This document shows positions 35,701-42,173 of a stretch of 64,000 nt of DNA, piece after piece. The stretch covers positions 12,316,501 to 12,380,500 of the forward strand of contig CM066916.1 of assembly GCA_033964015.1 (NCBI GenBank). Direction: 5' to 3'. The notes beneath the pieces are model-generated. The model ran no database searches and was not told where the DNA came from. It saw only the letters and a program-made list of their open reading frames with translations. The position numbers and the translations under genes were made by a program. Position 1 is the stretch's first letter. The number at the start of each line of letters is the position of its first letter. This DNA is from Scolanthus callimorphus. Lineage: Eukaryota > Cnidaria > Anthozoa > Actiniaria > Edwardsiidae.

Positions 35701-38700
35701 ATACAGGGCTTGGCATTGCAACCATATAGTCACATAATATGGTGACTAGATTAAGGTTTTAGGAGGTAAATATTTCAACCTACATGAAGGAGGGGGGCAT
35801 AGGGAACTCCCGAATACCGTAATATTGTGTCCTAAAAAAACAAATACTGTAATATCGGGTCAAAAATTTGCAAATACCGCGATATCGTGTCCAGAATTCG
35901 TGCCACAATATAATAATCATGGCCGTGCAAATCAATTGGTTCAGGAAACCAAACGCAGAATGTTTCGCATGGTATAACTTCAACACAACCAAAAAGAAAT
36001 TTTAACTCTCGGGTCTATGAAATACCGGTCACCGCAGACAAAGATTACCGAATTACCATCATTTTAGATTTGTTTTCCCGAAAAACCGTGTGTTTTAAAG
36101 TGAAATCCCGCATACCGAGCGGAGTTAGAATATCGGAATATCACGTCTTTTTAGCAGTTTTACCAAAATACCGAGTCAAATTTGTTCGAATATCGCAGTA
36201 CCGCGAACCCCTACGCCCCCTCATGAAGTTGCCAAATGGTGACTTTCCTTTTCAGTCAGTATAGGATTTGAAAAAATACCCTTCTCAAAATTAGCTGTCA
36301 ACAGCATTCAGAAGAAACAAATGGCAAAACAATCTTCACTATTTGGTGACTGCCATTTTTTATTCGGGCACAGATGGTACTTCTTAAAAAAATATGTTAA
36401 TTTTGGGCCCTGAAAAATGTGAACAAAATTTCATAGCTCATACCTTTACTCTATAATTCAGCAGACAGAAATACACCAGGCAACCCATTACCAAGAAAAA
36501 TCCAACAGTCCCAAGATTACGCAAGTCCCATAATGATTCTACCAGTGGGATGCTCCCTCCCTGCCAATCGTAACTAAGTTTACTGGGTGACAGTAGTAGC
36601 CATGAGTTAAATGCAAACAAATAGCAGTATGTGAGAGCTCTGGTCTGGATGGACTGTGAGAAGGATGCTGGGTTATCTTGTTTGATAAATTGTGGCAGAC
36701 TTCCATTCATGATCCAGACTCTGAAGGACAACAGGAGGCCAACCTTGTGAAGTGAAAGAAGACCAAACAAGACATGAGAAGAAGTTTAGAACTTCCAGTA
36801 AGCATACCTGTCAACTCAACTTCGTCAAAAATCTTGAGATTCTCTCTCACATGGCAGATAAATACAGAAAATGTACGGAAAAATCCCGAGAGTGACAATG
36901 CAGGTGAAATACAGTAAATGTATTCAAAATCCTTATGTCAATCCTTATGCGGGTGACATGCTTTAAAATCTTGTGACACCCGCCTAATGCGGGTGAGTTG
37001 ACAGCTATGAGGAAGGCTTTGTGACAGGGGGATTTGGGAGGTCTTTGAGCTAATACTGTACTATCCTATAGGGAGTTTTTGTACATTATGATCAATACAT
37101 GATGTGGGTTTTGAAATGGGCTGGCACCAATGCATTTTTCACTTTCCCATTTTTTGATCTTGGAAAGCAGGGGCTGGGGCAGGTTCAGGATCTCCAGAAG
37201 GGGGGCAAAATGAATTATTGGAGGCCAAAGTTAAGCAAATAGGGTAAATGTATGAGGGTCTTTAATTGGAAAAAGGGGTCTCTGGGGCATGCTGAGACCC
37301 CTGTCTAAAAAAACTGCCCATGGAAATTACAGTGAAGGATGTATGCTTTTAAATGCAATTTTAAAGCTCTGATGTCATTCCCTTCCAGAGCGAAATGTCC
37401 ACCTGGTTTATATCCTATAGCAGGAACTACAATATAACAATAATAATGAAATTATGTAGCTGGTATTTTCTGTACCACTTTTATTCCTTACCATAAATGT
37501 TAAAATCATTGTCCTTGTAAGAAAATACTTCCTTGATTTAACAATGTCCAATAGACCATTTCCTCTGATAAACCTACAAAACCAAAACTTAGTAAAGTAT
37601 GCAGAAAATACAAATTTATATATTGAGGACATCATCTCATCTCTTCCAAAGAGCATTCCTTACCTGTGATAAATATTGCTAATAACATACGCATCATAGA
37701 GAAGACACACTCCAAATACTGTGATGCCCTGCTCCTTAGTTAACATAGCCATGGTACCTAATACAAGGCAGCACATCATGTAGACTGGGTGGCAGAAGGA
37801 GGTATCGCCTGGACTGTTGAACTCATATGATGCCCTAATTAAAATAGACAGAGATTATTAAATGCACTAGAAACTCTTGCTCAGTGCTTTCAGAACAAGC
37901 CAGCGACCGCTGGCTACTTAACGCTATTTTATGTTTCACTACCAACTACTTTTCATCAGATCCCAGACTATAGCATAATTGAGCGACTGAAATTAGCCAA
38001 ACTGGGCTGGCTACTTTTGAAACCATGATTTCAGGGTTGAAAATTAATATATTTGATTTCTAAACTAAATAAAGATTTAAAAATTACTGTCAACCTGTCC
38101 AGTGGGGCCCTGAAACTAAAAATGGTAAGAGATTGGTGTCAGATGCCACAGATTTGATCAGTGTCCAGCTGACACTGAATGGAGCTTACAAGAAATCAGT
38201 TTGGCATGTTGCAGCCTGTAATTATTGTAAATCAACCATAACATGGAAGACTTTCTAAAAACATCTCCTCAAAGTACTTTACATCTCACCTGATATAACA
38301 CTCTAGAGATAAAATTACCAAGAGACTTGCCAAGACATCTGCTCGGCCAACGACACCAGTCACCTGCACAAAAACACCCATTGGTTTCAGTTCTAGAATA
38401 TGGGATCTACTGAGGGGTGATCTCTAGCCTGTATAGCAAGCACAAAGGGAGAGGGAGTGCCTACCCCCTCTCTCCTTCACCCTTTGTGCTTGCTATGCAG
38501 GCTAGGTAATCTCCAGTCTTGTTTCATTCTTTCAAGCATGTTAAATTTACTTTCTCCTCCACCCTTCCTCAGGGGCATAGCCAGCATTTGGGTCAGTAGT
38601 ACTAAAAATGTATAATGACCATGACCATTTTTGTAAATGTTTCCTTTTAATTGTTACTATATTTTCCATATCAAAAGTTGGGGCGGGGTTGGGGTGTCCA

Positions 38701-39910
38701 CAGGCACCCTAGGACCCAACTTAAAGTTGCAATCAAGCACTACAGTTCCATGCTTTTTTTGCTTTTTTTTGCTTTTTTCTCCTTGTATAGACTTCAGAAT
38801 TTGGGACAAAATCTTCAGATGTCAGACGAATAGAATGTTTACACGACTGAGAAAATTTCAAGAAGGAAACCCCCCATGTACTCCACTGATTTTTGGGTAG
38901 GGATGCACCGCAAAGGTCTCCAAACCCGGACCCTATCAGATATCCAAAATCCTCTTTTTTTATACCCTACCATAGACCTATGGTCAAAATTGTATAACCT
39001 ACCACAGACCTGAAGTTAGTCACCAGGTTGGTCAAATTTGGTCGCAATCAAAGGGGTATTTTGATAATCATGAAAATGTTTCAAAATAAACCACCTTTCC
39101 ACTAATTGTGGCACAACTTTGATCGAAATTTGTTTGCACTTGGGTAGCGACTAAATAAGTATCCTATCAGCGACCAAACAAGTGAAAAACGATACCCTAC
39201 CGTAGACCTAAGGAGCCAAAAAAAAACATACCCTATGGGGCGGCGCATAGCTGTATACCATATATGAGGGAGTATCCCCCTCCTCCCCCCCGGGAGAAAA
39301 CCGTGAGGAATACAGTTTAAAATATGTGGCAATTGAGGATAATTTTGACCGAAGACAGGAGTTTAAAATCTTCTTCAATACTCACCGCTTCTGTGTGAAC
39401 AGGATGACACGCAAATAGAATCCCTGTAATTGCCGATAATCGGACATTCTTGTAGACATTCTTCTCTAGAAAATACACAAATACCAAACACACCAGAATG
39501 TGACACAAAACGTTCACGACATGATAACCAAGCGGGTCTAGACCATGAATCATAAAATTCAAACGAAATGTCAACACGCACAGAGGCCTGTAGGACTTGT
39601 GACTTGTATTATCAGCCATCTTTTTTCCCCAGAAGTCGTTTTTCAATAGTTCTGATAAGGAACTGTTCGGGTGGATGTCTTTGTTTTCTTTTATCGCAAA
39701 AACATCGTCGTGAACAAGTTTGCACCAAATGCTATTGATGTAGCAAAGCAAAGCAAATGAAGCTGTGAGTCCATACCAAACTATTCTGGGTGGTCTAGGA
39801 AGAACGATAAAACATTTCGACTTCTCAAAAGGGGGCACTTCACCAGACAATTCTTCCTGCTCGCTTGATTTTGTGCTGAGCTTTTTGTGGGACTTCGAAT
39901 TCGCCGCCAT
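11646..39910 (-). CDS. TMTC1: TMTC1-like transmembrane and TPR protein, complete, 18 exons
   Basis: TMTC proteins are ER multi-pass membrane proteins linked to O-mannosylation of cadherins and to ER calcium handling (family knowledge). Exons in coding order: 39386-39910, 38290-38363, 37664-37834, 37492-37573, 36444-36743, 35158-35279, 34472-34657, 33914-34027, 32970-33030, 32048-32130, 30848-30898, 26064-26224, 25619-25754, 24850-24994, 23744-23881, 13995-14102, 12804-12869, 11646-11762. They total 2640 nt, 879 aa, close to human TMTC1. First membrane segment is about residues 43-63, followed by VHDDVFAI with the GT-C-like DD at 68-69. NDFWGKKMADNTSHKSYRPL favours TMTC1 over TMTC2-4. Later come CHPVHTEAVTGVVGRADVLA, the DUF1736-type DNPASFSQ exon and ASNLFFRVGFVVAERILYIP. 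From about residue 490 to the end lie TPRs such as AHYNYGNFVKD and AHNNLGTLLKDD. Start chosen at MAANSK; a 5' UTR intron (acceptor near 39942, donor near 40050) is possible. Confidence 0.93.
11897..12007. repeat. near-perfect 111-bp palindrome in last TMTC intron
   Basis: AATTACGATTTGAGACGGCA leads into CAATTCCACAAAATATTGACGGC. The mirrored arm GCCGTCAATATTTTGTGG returns through GCCGTCTCAAAATCGTAATT. Arms are about 48 bp with a loop of about 15 bp. Related words (GCCGTCAATACCACAAAATATTGACGGC) recur at 12308-12336. It looks like a foldback element. Confidence 0.7.
13147..13438. mobile_element. 292-bp palindromic element with inverted YY1-like sites
   Basis: The outer arms start AAGCAATAAAAGCACTT and end AAGTACTTTTATTGCTT, continuing through the GTGCTCTC/GAGAGCAC and CAAACAC/GTGTTTG blocks. 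The inner arms contain TTTGTCACACGGCAGCCATC and GATGGCTGCCGTGTGACAAA. It sits in the TMTC intron between 12869 and 13995 and has no open frame of note. Confidence 0.75.
13585..13977. repeat. long hairpin (~170-bp arms) beside a TMTC splice donor
   Basis: The left arm (13585 to about 13762) begins TTACAGTCAAACCAGATG. The right arm (about 13808-13977) ends CATCTGGTTTGACTGTAA. Most of each arm pairs, including GAACAACATTGCAATATTGA and its inverse. The left arm carries a 15-nt duplication near 13688. The spacer is about 45 bp. The right arm ends 17 bp from the TMTC exon 13995-14102, so on the pre-mRNA the hairpin begins just after the donor. Confidence 0.8.
14786..14835. mobile_element. single end of the GTATGACTGTGAAAAGTG element family
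   Basis: TAGAGCAAGTTTCGTATGAC is followed by TGTGAAAAGTGCCGCGAC. This matches the ends of the element at 23451-23719 but has no partner end nearby. It lies just left of the satellite island, so the island may have grown inside or beside an old insertion. Confidence 0.5.
14850..16915. repeat. tandem array 1: ~193-bp unit, 11 copies
   Basis: The anchor GGGTTGAAC or its variant recurs at 14975, 15168, 15361, 15554, 15748, 15941, 16132, 16325, 16518, 16711 and 16905. Steps are 191-194 bp, nearly all exactly 193. The unit is very AT-rich and contains the internal hairpin GATATTATC...GATAATATC. Copies differ mainly by point changes, so this is a young, homogeneous array. Confidence 0.93.
16916..20525. 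repeat. tandem array 2: ~396-bp unit, 9 copies
   Basis: TGCTTTACAGCATTTCTTGA recurs at 17261, 17661, 18058, 18454, 18850, 19232, 19571, 19969 and 20364. The period is about 396 bp with one shortened copy (339 bp). Each unit carries GTTGCCATNGATAC and GCGCCTAGCAACGG. Three copies keep a minus-strand frame of 64-67 codons (17806-18009, 18203-18406, 18990-19184), while the others are broken. The sequence is unrelated to array 1. Confidence 0.92.
20930..21790. repeat. tandem array 3: ~49-bp unit, ~17 copies
   Basis: The unit is about 48-50 bp and contains CATTGCTTCGTTCTACAAAT followed by a variant of TTCCCATGGGTCCCTCACTT. CGTTCTAC recurs at about 20933, 20981, 21030, 21080 and 21128, and so on to 21775. 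Because 49 is not a multiple of 3 and stops are rare, chance frames of up to 175 codons appear on both strands. I do not call them genes. Confidence 0.9.
21791..23330. repeat. tandem array 4: ~85-bp unit, ~17 copies
   Basis: The unit contains GATAATATCGCAATATCGTG, GGGTCCAGCATAGGAAGGGA and GGTAATCTAGTTAGATATCT. Anchors at 21923, 22008, 22092 and 22177 give an 84-85 bp step. It follows directly on array 3 with no clear spacer. Confidence 0.9.
23451..23719. mobile_element. 269-bp element with TAGAGCAGATTTCGTATGAC ends
   Basis: The left end TAGAGCAGATTTCGTATGAC continues TGTGAAAAGTGCCGCG; the right end is its inverse, ending GTCATACGAAATCTGCTCTA. The interior is unusually GC-rich, with CGCGGTACGGTCACGG-type repeats. 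The flank at 23440-23450 repeats an interior block, suggesting a nested or rearranged copy. It sits 25 bp from the TMTC exon 23744-23881. Another copy is at 44642-44818. Confidence 0.75.
26064..26224 (-). other. TMTC exon 12 with a non-optimal donor required for frame
   Basis: The exon encodes IRAGYMDAMMRLAGVLADQG, ending in a TPR at YNNYGVHLAV. The best-looking donor (AAG then GTGTGT, exon edge at 26066) leaves phase 2, and the next exon (25619-25754, GDVQSAL or DVQSAL) would then open with TGA. Moving the edge two bases (AAGGT then GTGTAC, edge at 26064) restores the frame and makes the whole CDS divisible by three. A missed microexon or a sequence error is the alternative. Confidence 0.55.
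26861..27092. repeat. (AACAT)n pentanucleotide microsatellite
   Basis: About 45 pentamers of ATAAC/AACAT are interrupted by short TTAGCATA and GCAGTGC variants. Frames of the MLCYVMLCYVM type on the minus strand are artefacts of the repeat. It lies in the TMTC intron between 26224 and 30848, downstream of the minus-strand Cys-rich gene. Confidence 0.95.
27266..27778 (-). CDS. intronless Cys-rich protein, unrecognised family, paralogue A
   Basis: A 170-aa intronless frame lies inside a TMTC intron, on the same strand as TMTC. I do not recognise a named family. The N-terminal third is Ser/Pro/Leu-rich. Then come PGYTGARVCGVVRCFRCHKP and RCIYSAKTLTSKQ, a Cys cluster of C-x4-C-x2-C-x4-C. Next are VFACGTPLLLPGH and a C-terminal VCSRCG plus LPVCTKC pair that looks like a two-knuckle zinc ribbon. 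Paralogue B at 28692-29189 shares every one of these blocks, which argues for a real coding gene. No signal peptide or membrane segment is visible. The second Met (MKSSH) is an alternative start. Two TACGTCA motifs lie 90-110 bp upstream. Zinc binding and DNA or protein interaction are inference. Confidence 0.72.
   Translation of the reverse strand: MFKMKSSHLLEQPCSSSNSQKLPLSPLSKLLAFHFDSKACTSSLAPGYTGARVCGVVRCFRCHKPRCIYSAKTLTSKQKSILQDLEEVAVFACGTPLLLPGHVLDGKVYTKSLQCSDNVQLAYYYSQLGNNGVCSRCGSNGTGVKNGTKLRPKELPVCTKCRPDAVAASL
27868..27888 (-). promoter_or_regulatory. paired TGACGTA (ATF/CREB-like) motifs upstream of paralogue A
   Basis: TACGTCA occurs at 27868-27874 and 27882-27888, which reads as two TGACGTA copies 14 bp apart on the coding strand of paralogue A. 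An ATGCAAA octamer-like word follows at 27897. The motifs are seen; the regulatory role is inference. Confidence 0.4.
28180..28262 (-). pseudogene. fragment of a third Cys-rich paralogue
   Basis: TGGCAGCGAAAACATCGA here is identical to the stretch encoding the FRCHK region of paralogue A near 27592. On the minus strand it still reads LPRCFRCHWS, but both sides have diverged and no full frame remains. It lies between the two intact genes, next to a short (TAGA)n run at 28127-28143. Confidence 0.45.
28388..28610 (+). promoter_or_regulatory. three-copy X-box/CCAAT promoter module
   Basis: About 82-bp units are repeated three times. Each contains an RFX-type X-box: GTTGCTTAGCAAC at 28416-28428, GTTGCTTAGCAAC at 28497-28509 and GTTACCTAGCAAC at 28585-28597. 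CCAAT lies about 10-20 bp upstream of the second and third (28482-28486, 28566-28570). TGACG follows the third site (28600-28604). The unit ends with ACTGAATGTTAA and CTCGAGGGGTGCGGC. It lies directly upstream of the TATA box and start of paralogue B, so it probably acts as that gene's promoter or enhancer. Confidence 0.6.
28633..28638 (+). promoter_or_regulatory. TATA box of paralogue B
   Basis: TATAAA in the context GGGCTATAAAGTCGAG lies 54 bp before the ATG at 28692. Transcription would begin around 28663, leaving a very short 5' UTR. Confidence 0.6.
28692..29189 (+). CDS. intronless Cys-rich protein, unrecognised family, paralogue B
   Basis: A 165-aa intronless frame lies in a TMTC intron on the opposite strand, divergent from paralogue A with about 0.9 kb between their starts. 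The N-terminus is Ser/Pro/Thr-rich (LTSPTSPAPKSPLSS). The shared core follows: TPGYTGSRVCGVVRCFRCLK and PRCIYSSKLLTSKQ, then LFACGGALLTPGHPL, LQCDDFVQVAFY, NGICYLCG and LPVCPKCK. The C-x2-C pairs suggest one or two structural zinc sites. A TATA box, triple X-boxes and a downstream AATAAA (29361-29366) give it a complete compact gene layout. The start is supported by the TATA spacing and by a homologous core beginning about 35 residues in. Function unknown; a transposon-derived or immune-type role would be guesswork. Confidence 0.78.
   Translation: MSLGQPLTSPTSPAPKSPLSSYLDLAFEHTKTNVLTPGYTGSRVCGVVRCFRCLKPRCIYSSKLLTSKQATLLQGVLETTLFACGGALLTPGHPLEGKIYMKRRLQCDDFVQVAFYCSQFADNGICYLCGVVSVVFTAGRDLPKPALPVCPKCKNNHQLCRGYWD
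29361..29366 (+). terminator. poly(A) signal of paralogue B
   Basis: AATAAA lies 172 bp after the stop of paralogue B, followed by an AT-rich stretch. It is the first canonical signal downstream on this strand. Confidence 0.5.
30015..30068. repeat. 54-bp palindrome, AATATTCCCCGA arms
   Basis: AATATTCCCCGACCAGTCAA is mirrored by TTGACTGATCGGGGAATATT with a spacer of about 14 bp. It is in the TMTC intron, with no coding content. Confidence 0.65.
31173..31392. repeat. three direct 74-bp repeats
   Basis: CGCTGATGATTTTCAAACAC starts at 31173, 31247 and 31321, exactly 74 bp apart, each followed by CATTTCTTGCC and ATGGATTTTCTAGTAAA. The copies differ by only a few bases. They abut the inverted-repeat element that begins at 31397. 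Confidence 0.88.
31397..32030. mobile_element. ~634-bp element with nested inverted ends
   Basis: The outer ends are TAGACCCCTATCACGTTAAT and the inverse of ATTAACGTGACATGGGTCAA. A second inverted pair lies inside (ATATACCGTTTCCGGGAAAC at 31732 and GTATCCCGGAAACGGTATAT near 31978). A minus-strand frame of 121 codons (31422-31787) starts near the inner end but resembles nothing I know. The right end is 17 bp from the TMTC exon 32048-32130. Confidence 0.6.
32403..32565. mobile_element. MITE with CAGGGCATAGCCAGG ends
   Basis: The left end CAGGGCATAGCCAGG and right end CTGGCTACGCCGCTG are inverted, with two runs of poly-C inside. It is of the same family as 9956-10135. Confidence 0.6.
32813..32870 (-). 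repeat. tRNA-derived SINE head (A and B box)
   Basis: On the minus strand AAGCACAGCGATAGAGCGCA resembles a pol III A box region, and GGGCTTCAAACC resembles a B box about 30 bp downstream. No complete cloverleaf can be folded by eye, so I call it tRNA-derived rather than a tRNA gene. Confidence 0.35.
33136..33286. mobile_element. 151-bp MITE with CAGGGGCCGGTTCCT ends
   Basis: CAGGGGCCGGTTCCTAGAAG is mirrored by CCTTTCAGGAACCGGCCCCTG at the right end. The interior has GGATAAACGCTTATCC-type inverted words. It is directly followed by the tRNA-like sequence at 33300. Confidence 0.75.
33300..33362 (-). repeat. tRNA-like sequence / SINE head
   Basis: The minus strand reads TACCTCAGTTGGTAGAGCAT (A box) and GGGCTCGATTCCCGT (B box) at tRNA-like spacing. 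D-arm and T-arm pairing are visible, but the anticodon stem TCAGA/CGTGA does not pair well, so a functional tRNA is unlikely. It lies in a TMTC intron. Confidence 0.45.
33521..33643. mobile_element. 123-bp foldback MITE with TACCCTGTTAGCAGAGG ends
   Basis: TACCCTGTTAGCAGAGGTTT continues CTTTCTGTCAGTCTTT; the right arm AAAGACTGACAGAAAG returns to CCTCTGCTAGCAGGGTA. Arms are about 36 bp and the loop about 50 bp. It lies in the TMTC intron between 33030 and 33914. Confidence 0.8.
35783..36229. mobile_element. ~447-bp element with inverted GGGGGC-TAGGG ends
   Basis: The left end CATGAAGGAGGGGGGCATAG and the right end CTACGCCCCCTCATG are inverted. The interior has repeated AATACCGTAATATCG-type words on both arms, so the whole piece can fold back. 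It is in the TMTC intron between 35279 and 36444. Confidence 0.6.
38424..38505. repeat. 82-bp hairpin, CTAGCCTG ends
   Basis: CTAGCCTGTATAGCAAGCAC AAAGGG is mirrored by CCCTTTGTGCTTGCTATGCA GGCTAG. It is a small foldback between TMTC exons 38290-38363 and 39386-39910. Confidence 0.75.
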
Positions 39911-39915
39911 ATTGG
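39899..39915 (-). promoter_or_regulatory. YY1-like motif over the TMTC start codon
   Basis: On the minus strand the start context is CCAATATGGCGGCGAAT, which fits the YY1 core AANATGGCGGC with the ATG as initiator. Such sites over the initiator ATG are common in metazoan housekeeping-type promoters (established). Here they support the choice of the 39910 start over the upstream Met at 39973. Confidence 0.45.
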
Positions 39916-42173
39916 ATTCTATTTCCCAAGATTCCTTGGTGCCTTTAAAAAGACACAGGGATACCGTAAGCAAAAAAAGTAAAAAGAAAAACTAAAAGAA
40001 TACAGAAAACAAGAACAATACAACGAAAAGATAAAAAAGAACAAGCTTACGCGCCACAACGTTGACTCGTCCAGGAATTACATGGTTAAATACTTCTTCG
40101 AAATTACATGGGTGGCCAGAGCTTGTGGCGCCGAACAGATTTTGAAGCATGAGAGACAGCCACATTTTTGGACAGCCACATGGCTACTGTAGTGTTTTCG
40201 CGTCTTTTAAAAGCTATGTACAGCAGGAGGCGAGCGTACCTGGTAACCATAACGACTCAACCCAGTGAAAGAAATACTAGTAAATATGGAAACGTGGAAC
40301 GCAGGACATTCAGCTCCGCACTTATGGCTTTCACTCCCCTCTTTTCAGTTTTCAGGCTTGCGCGAGTCATTCCGAGTGAGCGCTCTCAGCATTGCACTGA
40401 TCGAAAGTGGTGAGGAGATTACATTTGTAATGCAAATTAAAAAGCAACCGTCAGGCACCCTGCGATGTATCTTTGTCATAGTGCTCATGAGATTTCTGTT
40501 GTGGCGAGAGGGAGAGAGAATGGCGTAGGAAATTGATGTGCTATAAGCTCCTTATCTTATCGAATGGCCATACATGTTCAACTGGTGTGGCTGGCGAAGC
40601 TGTTTAGCTATGTGTGGCATGAACTGTGGCTTTTGCTATCACACATAGGGAGCAAAGGTTGGGAAACGTAAGTAGATTTCTCTCTCGCGTCGGAGTCACT
40701 ATAGGAGGTAACAGGTTGTTGGGAATGTCGGATTTTAAAATACCCGCTTTTTAATAAAACGTGCAATAGTATCACATCTAGTGTTTTTCGGTTAACCTAT
40801 AAATATATCCTTCTATTAAATTGTTTGTTTTTTATTCTTAAAGCTATAATATGATGTTACTCGATCATCGATTGCCGGCTTGACAACAGTTTACGGATTT
40901 TTTAGTCTGATATAGGGTATTCTTGAAAATATAAAGGGAATGACAAACTCGCAAAACCTCCCTGCTTACATTACAATATCATTGGACATAATATTCGCAT
41001 GTTTCAAAATGGTTTCAGTTGTTTATTTATAATGATTTTACTTTTTCTAAAAAAAAAACAAGTGAAAACGAAACTGACACTCGATTTGCATTTTCGCCAT
41101 AACAAGCGTGGCGTGAATCTAAGCAGGACCATTGTTTAACACATTCCAGCCTGATCGTAAAAGACGCGCCTCGCATGTTATAAATTATGCGTCGCCTAGT
41201 ATATGAAATTATACGCTAGCCTTATCATATGACTTTAAAGACCCAGGGAAAGTGAAACTAATGATTGAATGTCTAGCTAACGCCTACCAACAACCATATG
41301 TAGTTTACTCAAATACTCACTGACACTCCCCTAATTAGTCTAGGGGACAATCTCCCAGAGAGACATACGACTCATGAATCAAGAAAGTGCTGTCGTATTT
41401 ATGGCAAATCCACGCGGGCTGCCTGTGGTGTTCAATGCAACGTCGGCAAAACGATAGTTTTGGCGAAATTTTCTTGATAAGGGTCATCAGGTTCGTACGT
41501 AGTTTATTAGTTAGTGTTTGAATTTTATCTGCAAACACGTTTTTTCTGCCGCCCCCCCCCCCCCCCCCCCCCCCTTCATAAATATGAGTACCTTTCGAAA
41601 TTTCTGGGTCCGCCCCTCCCAGATCGCAAAAGTGGCTAACCAGAATTTTGCCAAGAAGCCGGGGGTATCCTATTCATTTAGAAATTTCGTCACATGCAAG
41701 TACCGCAATTTTAGTGCTTCGAAAGAGCCTTGCTGTCCCCCTCCCCCTCTGGATACGCCCCTGCGCAAAGCCGTCGCGCGTTGTTGACGCCATAGTACTA
41801 CAAGCATGTCGCAACCACCATAGTTTTTGTTCTCGAATGCTTTTGAAAAAAAATATCGCGGAGAAGGACCACCCTTAGAGCAGTGTTTTTTTTTTGTTGT
41901 TGTTGTTATTTTGCTCGATCGCAGGCCAGGGTAGAGAGGAGCTAAAAGGGCGGGTGTGATCTATCGAAAACGTCATCGTTTTTCTTGTCGGATATGCCGA
42001 CCACGCGCGCGCGTGGTCTATTCAGCGGTGTTCAGGTGATCGCAGGCGCAACCGCCAAAATGGCTGTAACGGTCACTGAAATGGTACAAGTTTTGAATTT
42101 AGATTGCACTGGGATTTGAAACGATTGTCCTCCGAATCCTGCTTTTCTTAACCAATTATTCCAATATTTTAGG
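39911..42173. other. head-to-head TMTC/TACC intergenic region
   Basis: About 2.2 kb lies between two divergent start codons. A possible minus-strand 5' UTR donor (GGCGC then GTAAGC near 40050) would give TMTC a non-coding first exon. A poly-C-containing MITE lies at 41.54-41.76 kb. A CCGCCAAAATGGCTG word near 42053 resembles a YY1 site and may mark TACC transcription start. I see no TATA box and no further gene. Confidence 0.45.
41548..41763. mobile_element. poly-C MITE with CTGGATACGCCCCTG right end
   Basis: The right end CTGGATACGCCCCTG matches the CTGGCTACGCC family at 10 kb and 32 kb. The left end is obscured by a run of about 22 C, so its exact border is uncertain. Confidence 0.45.

Noticed and set aside
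39911..39973. Upstream Met giving MLTVSLCLFKG as the TMTC start
   Set aside because: An acceptor-like CTTTTTAAAG lies in this stretch and the downstream ATG has the better context; the region is probably 5' UTR or intron.
40168..40528. Frames of 81-87 codons between TMTC and TACC
   Set aside because: No recognisable motif, no repeat copy and no splice context; length is within chance expectation.
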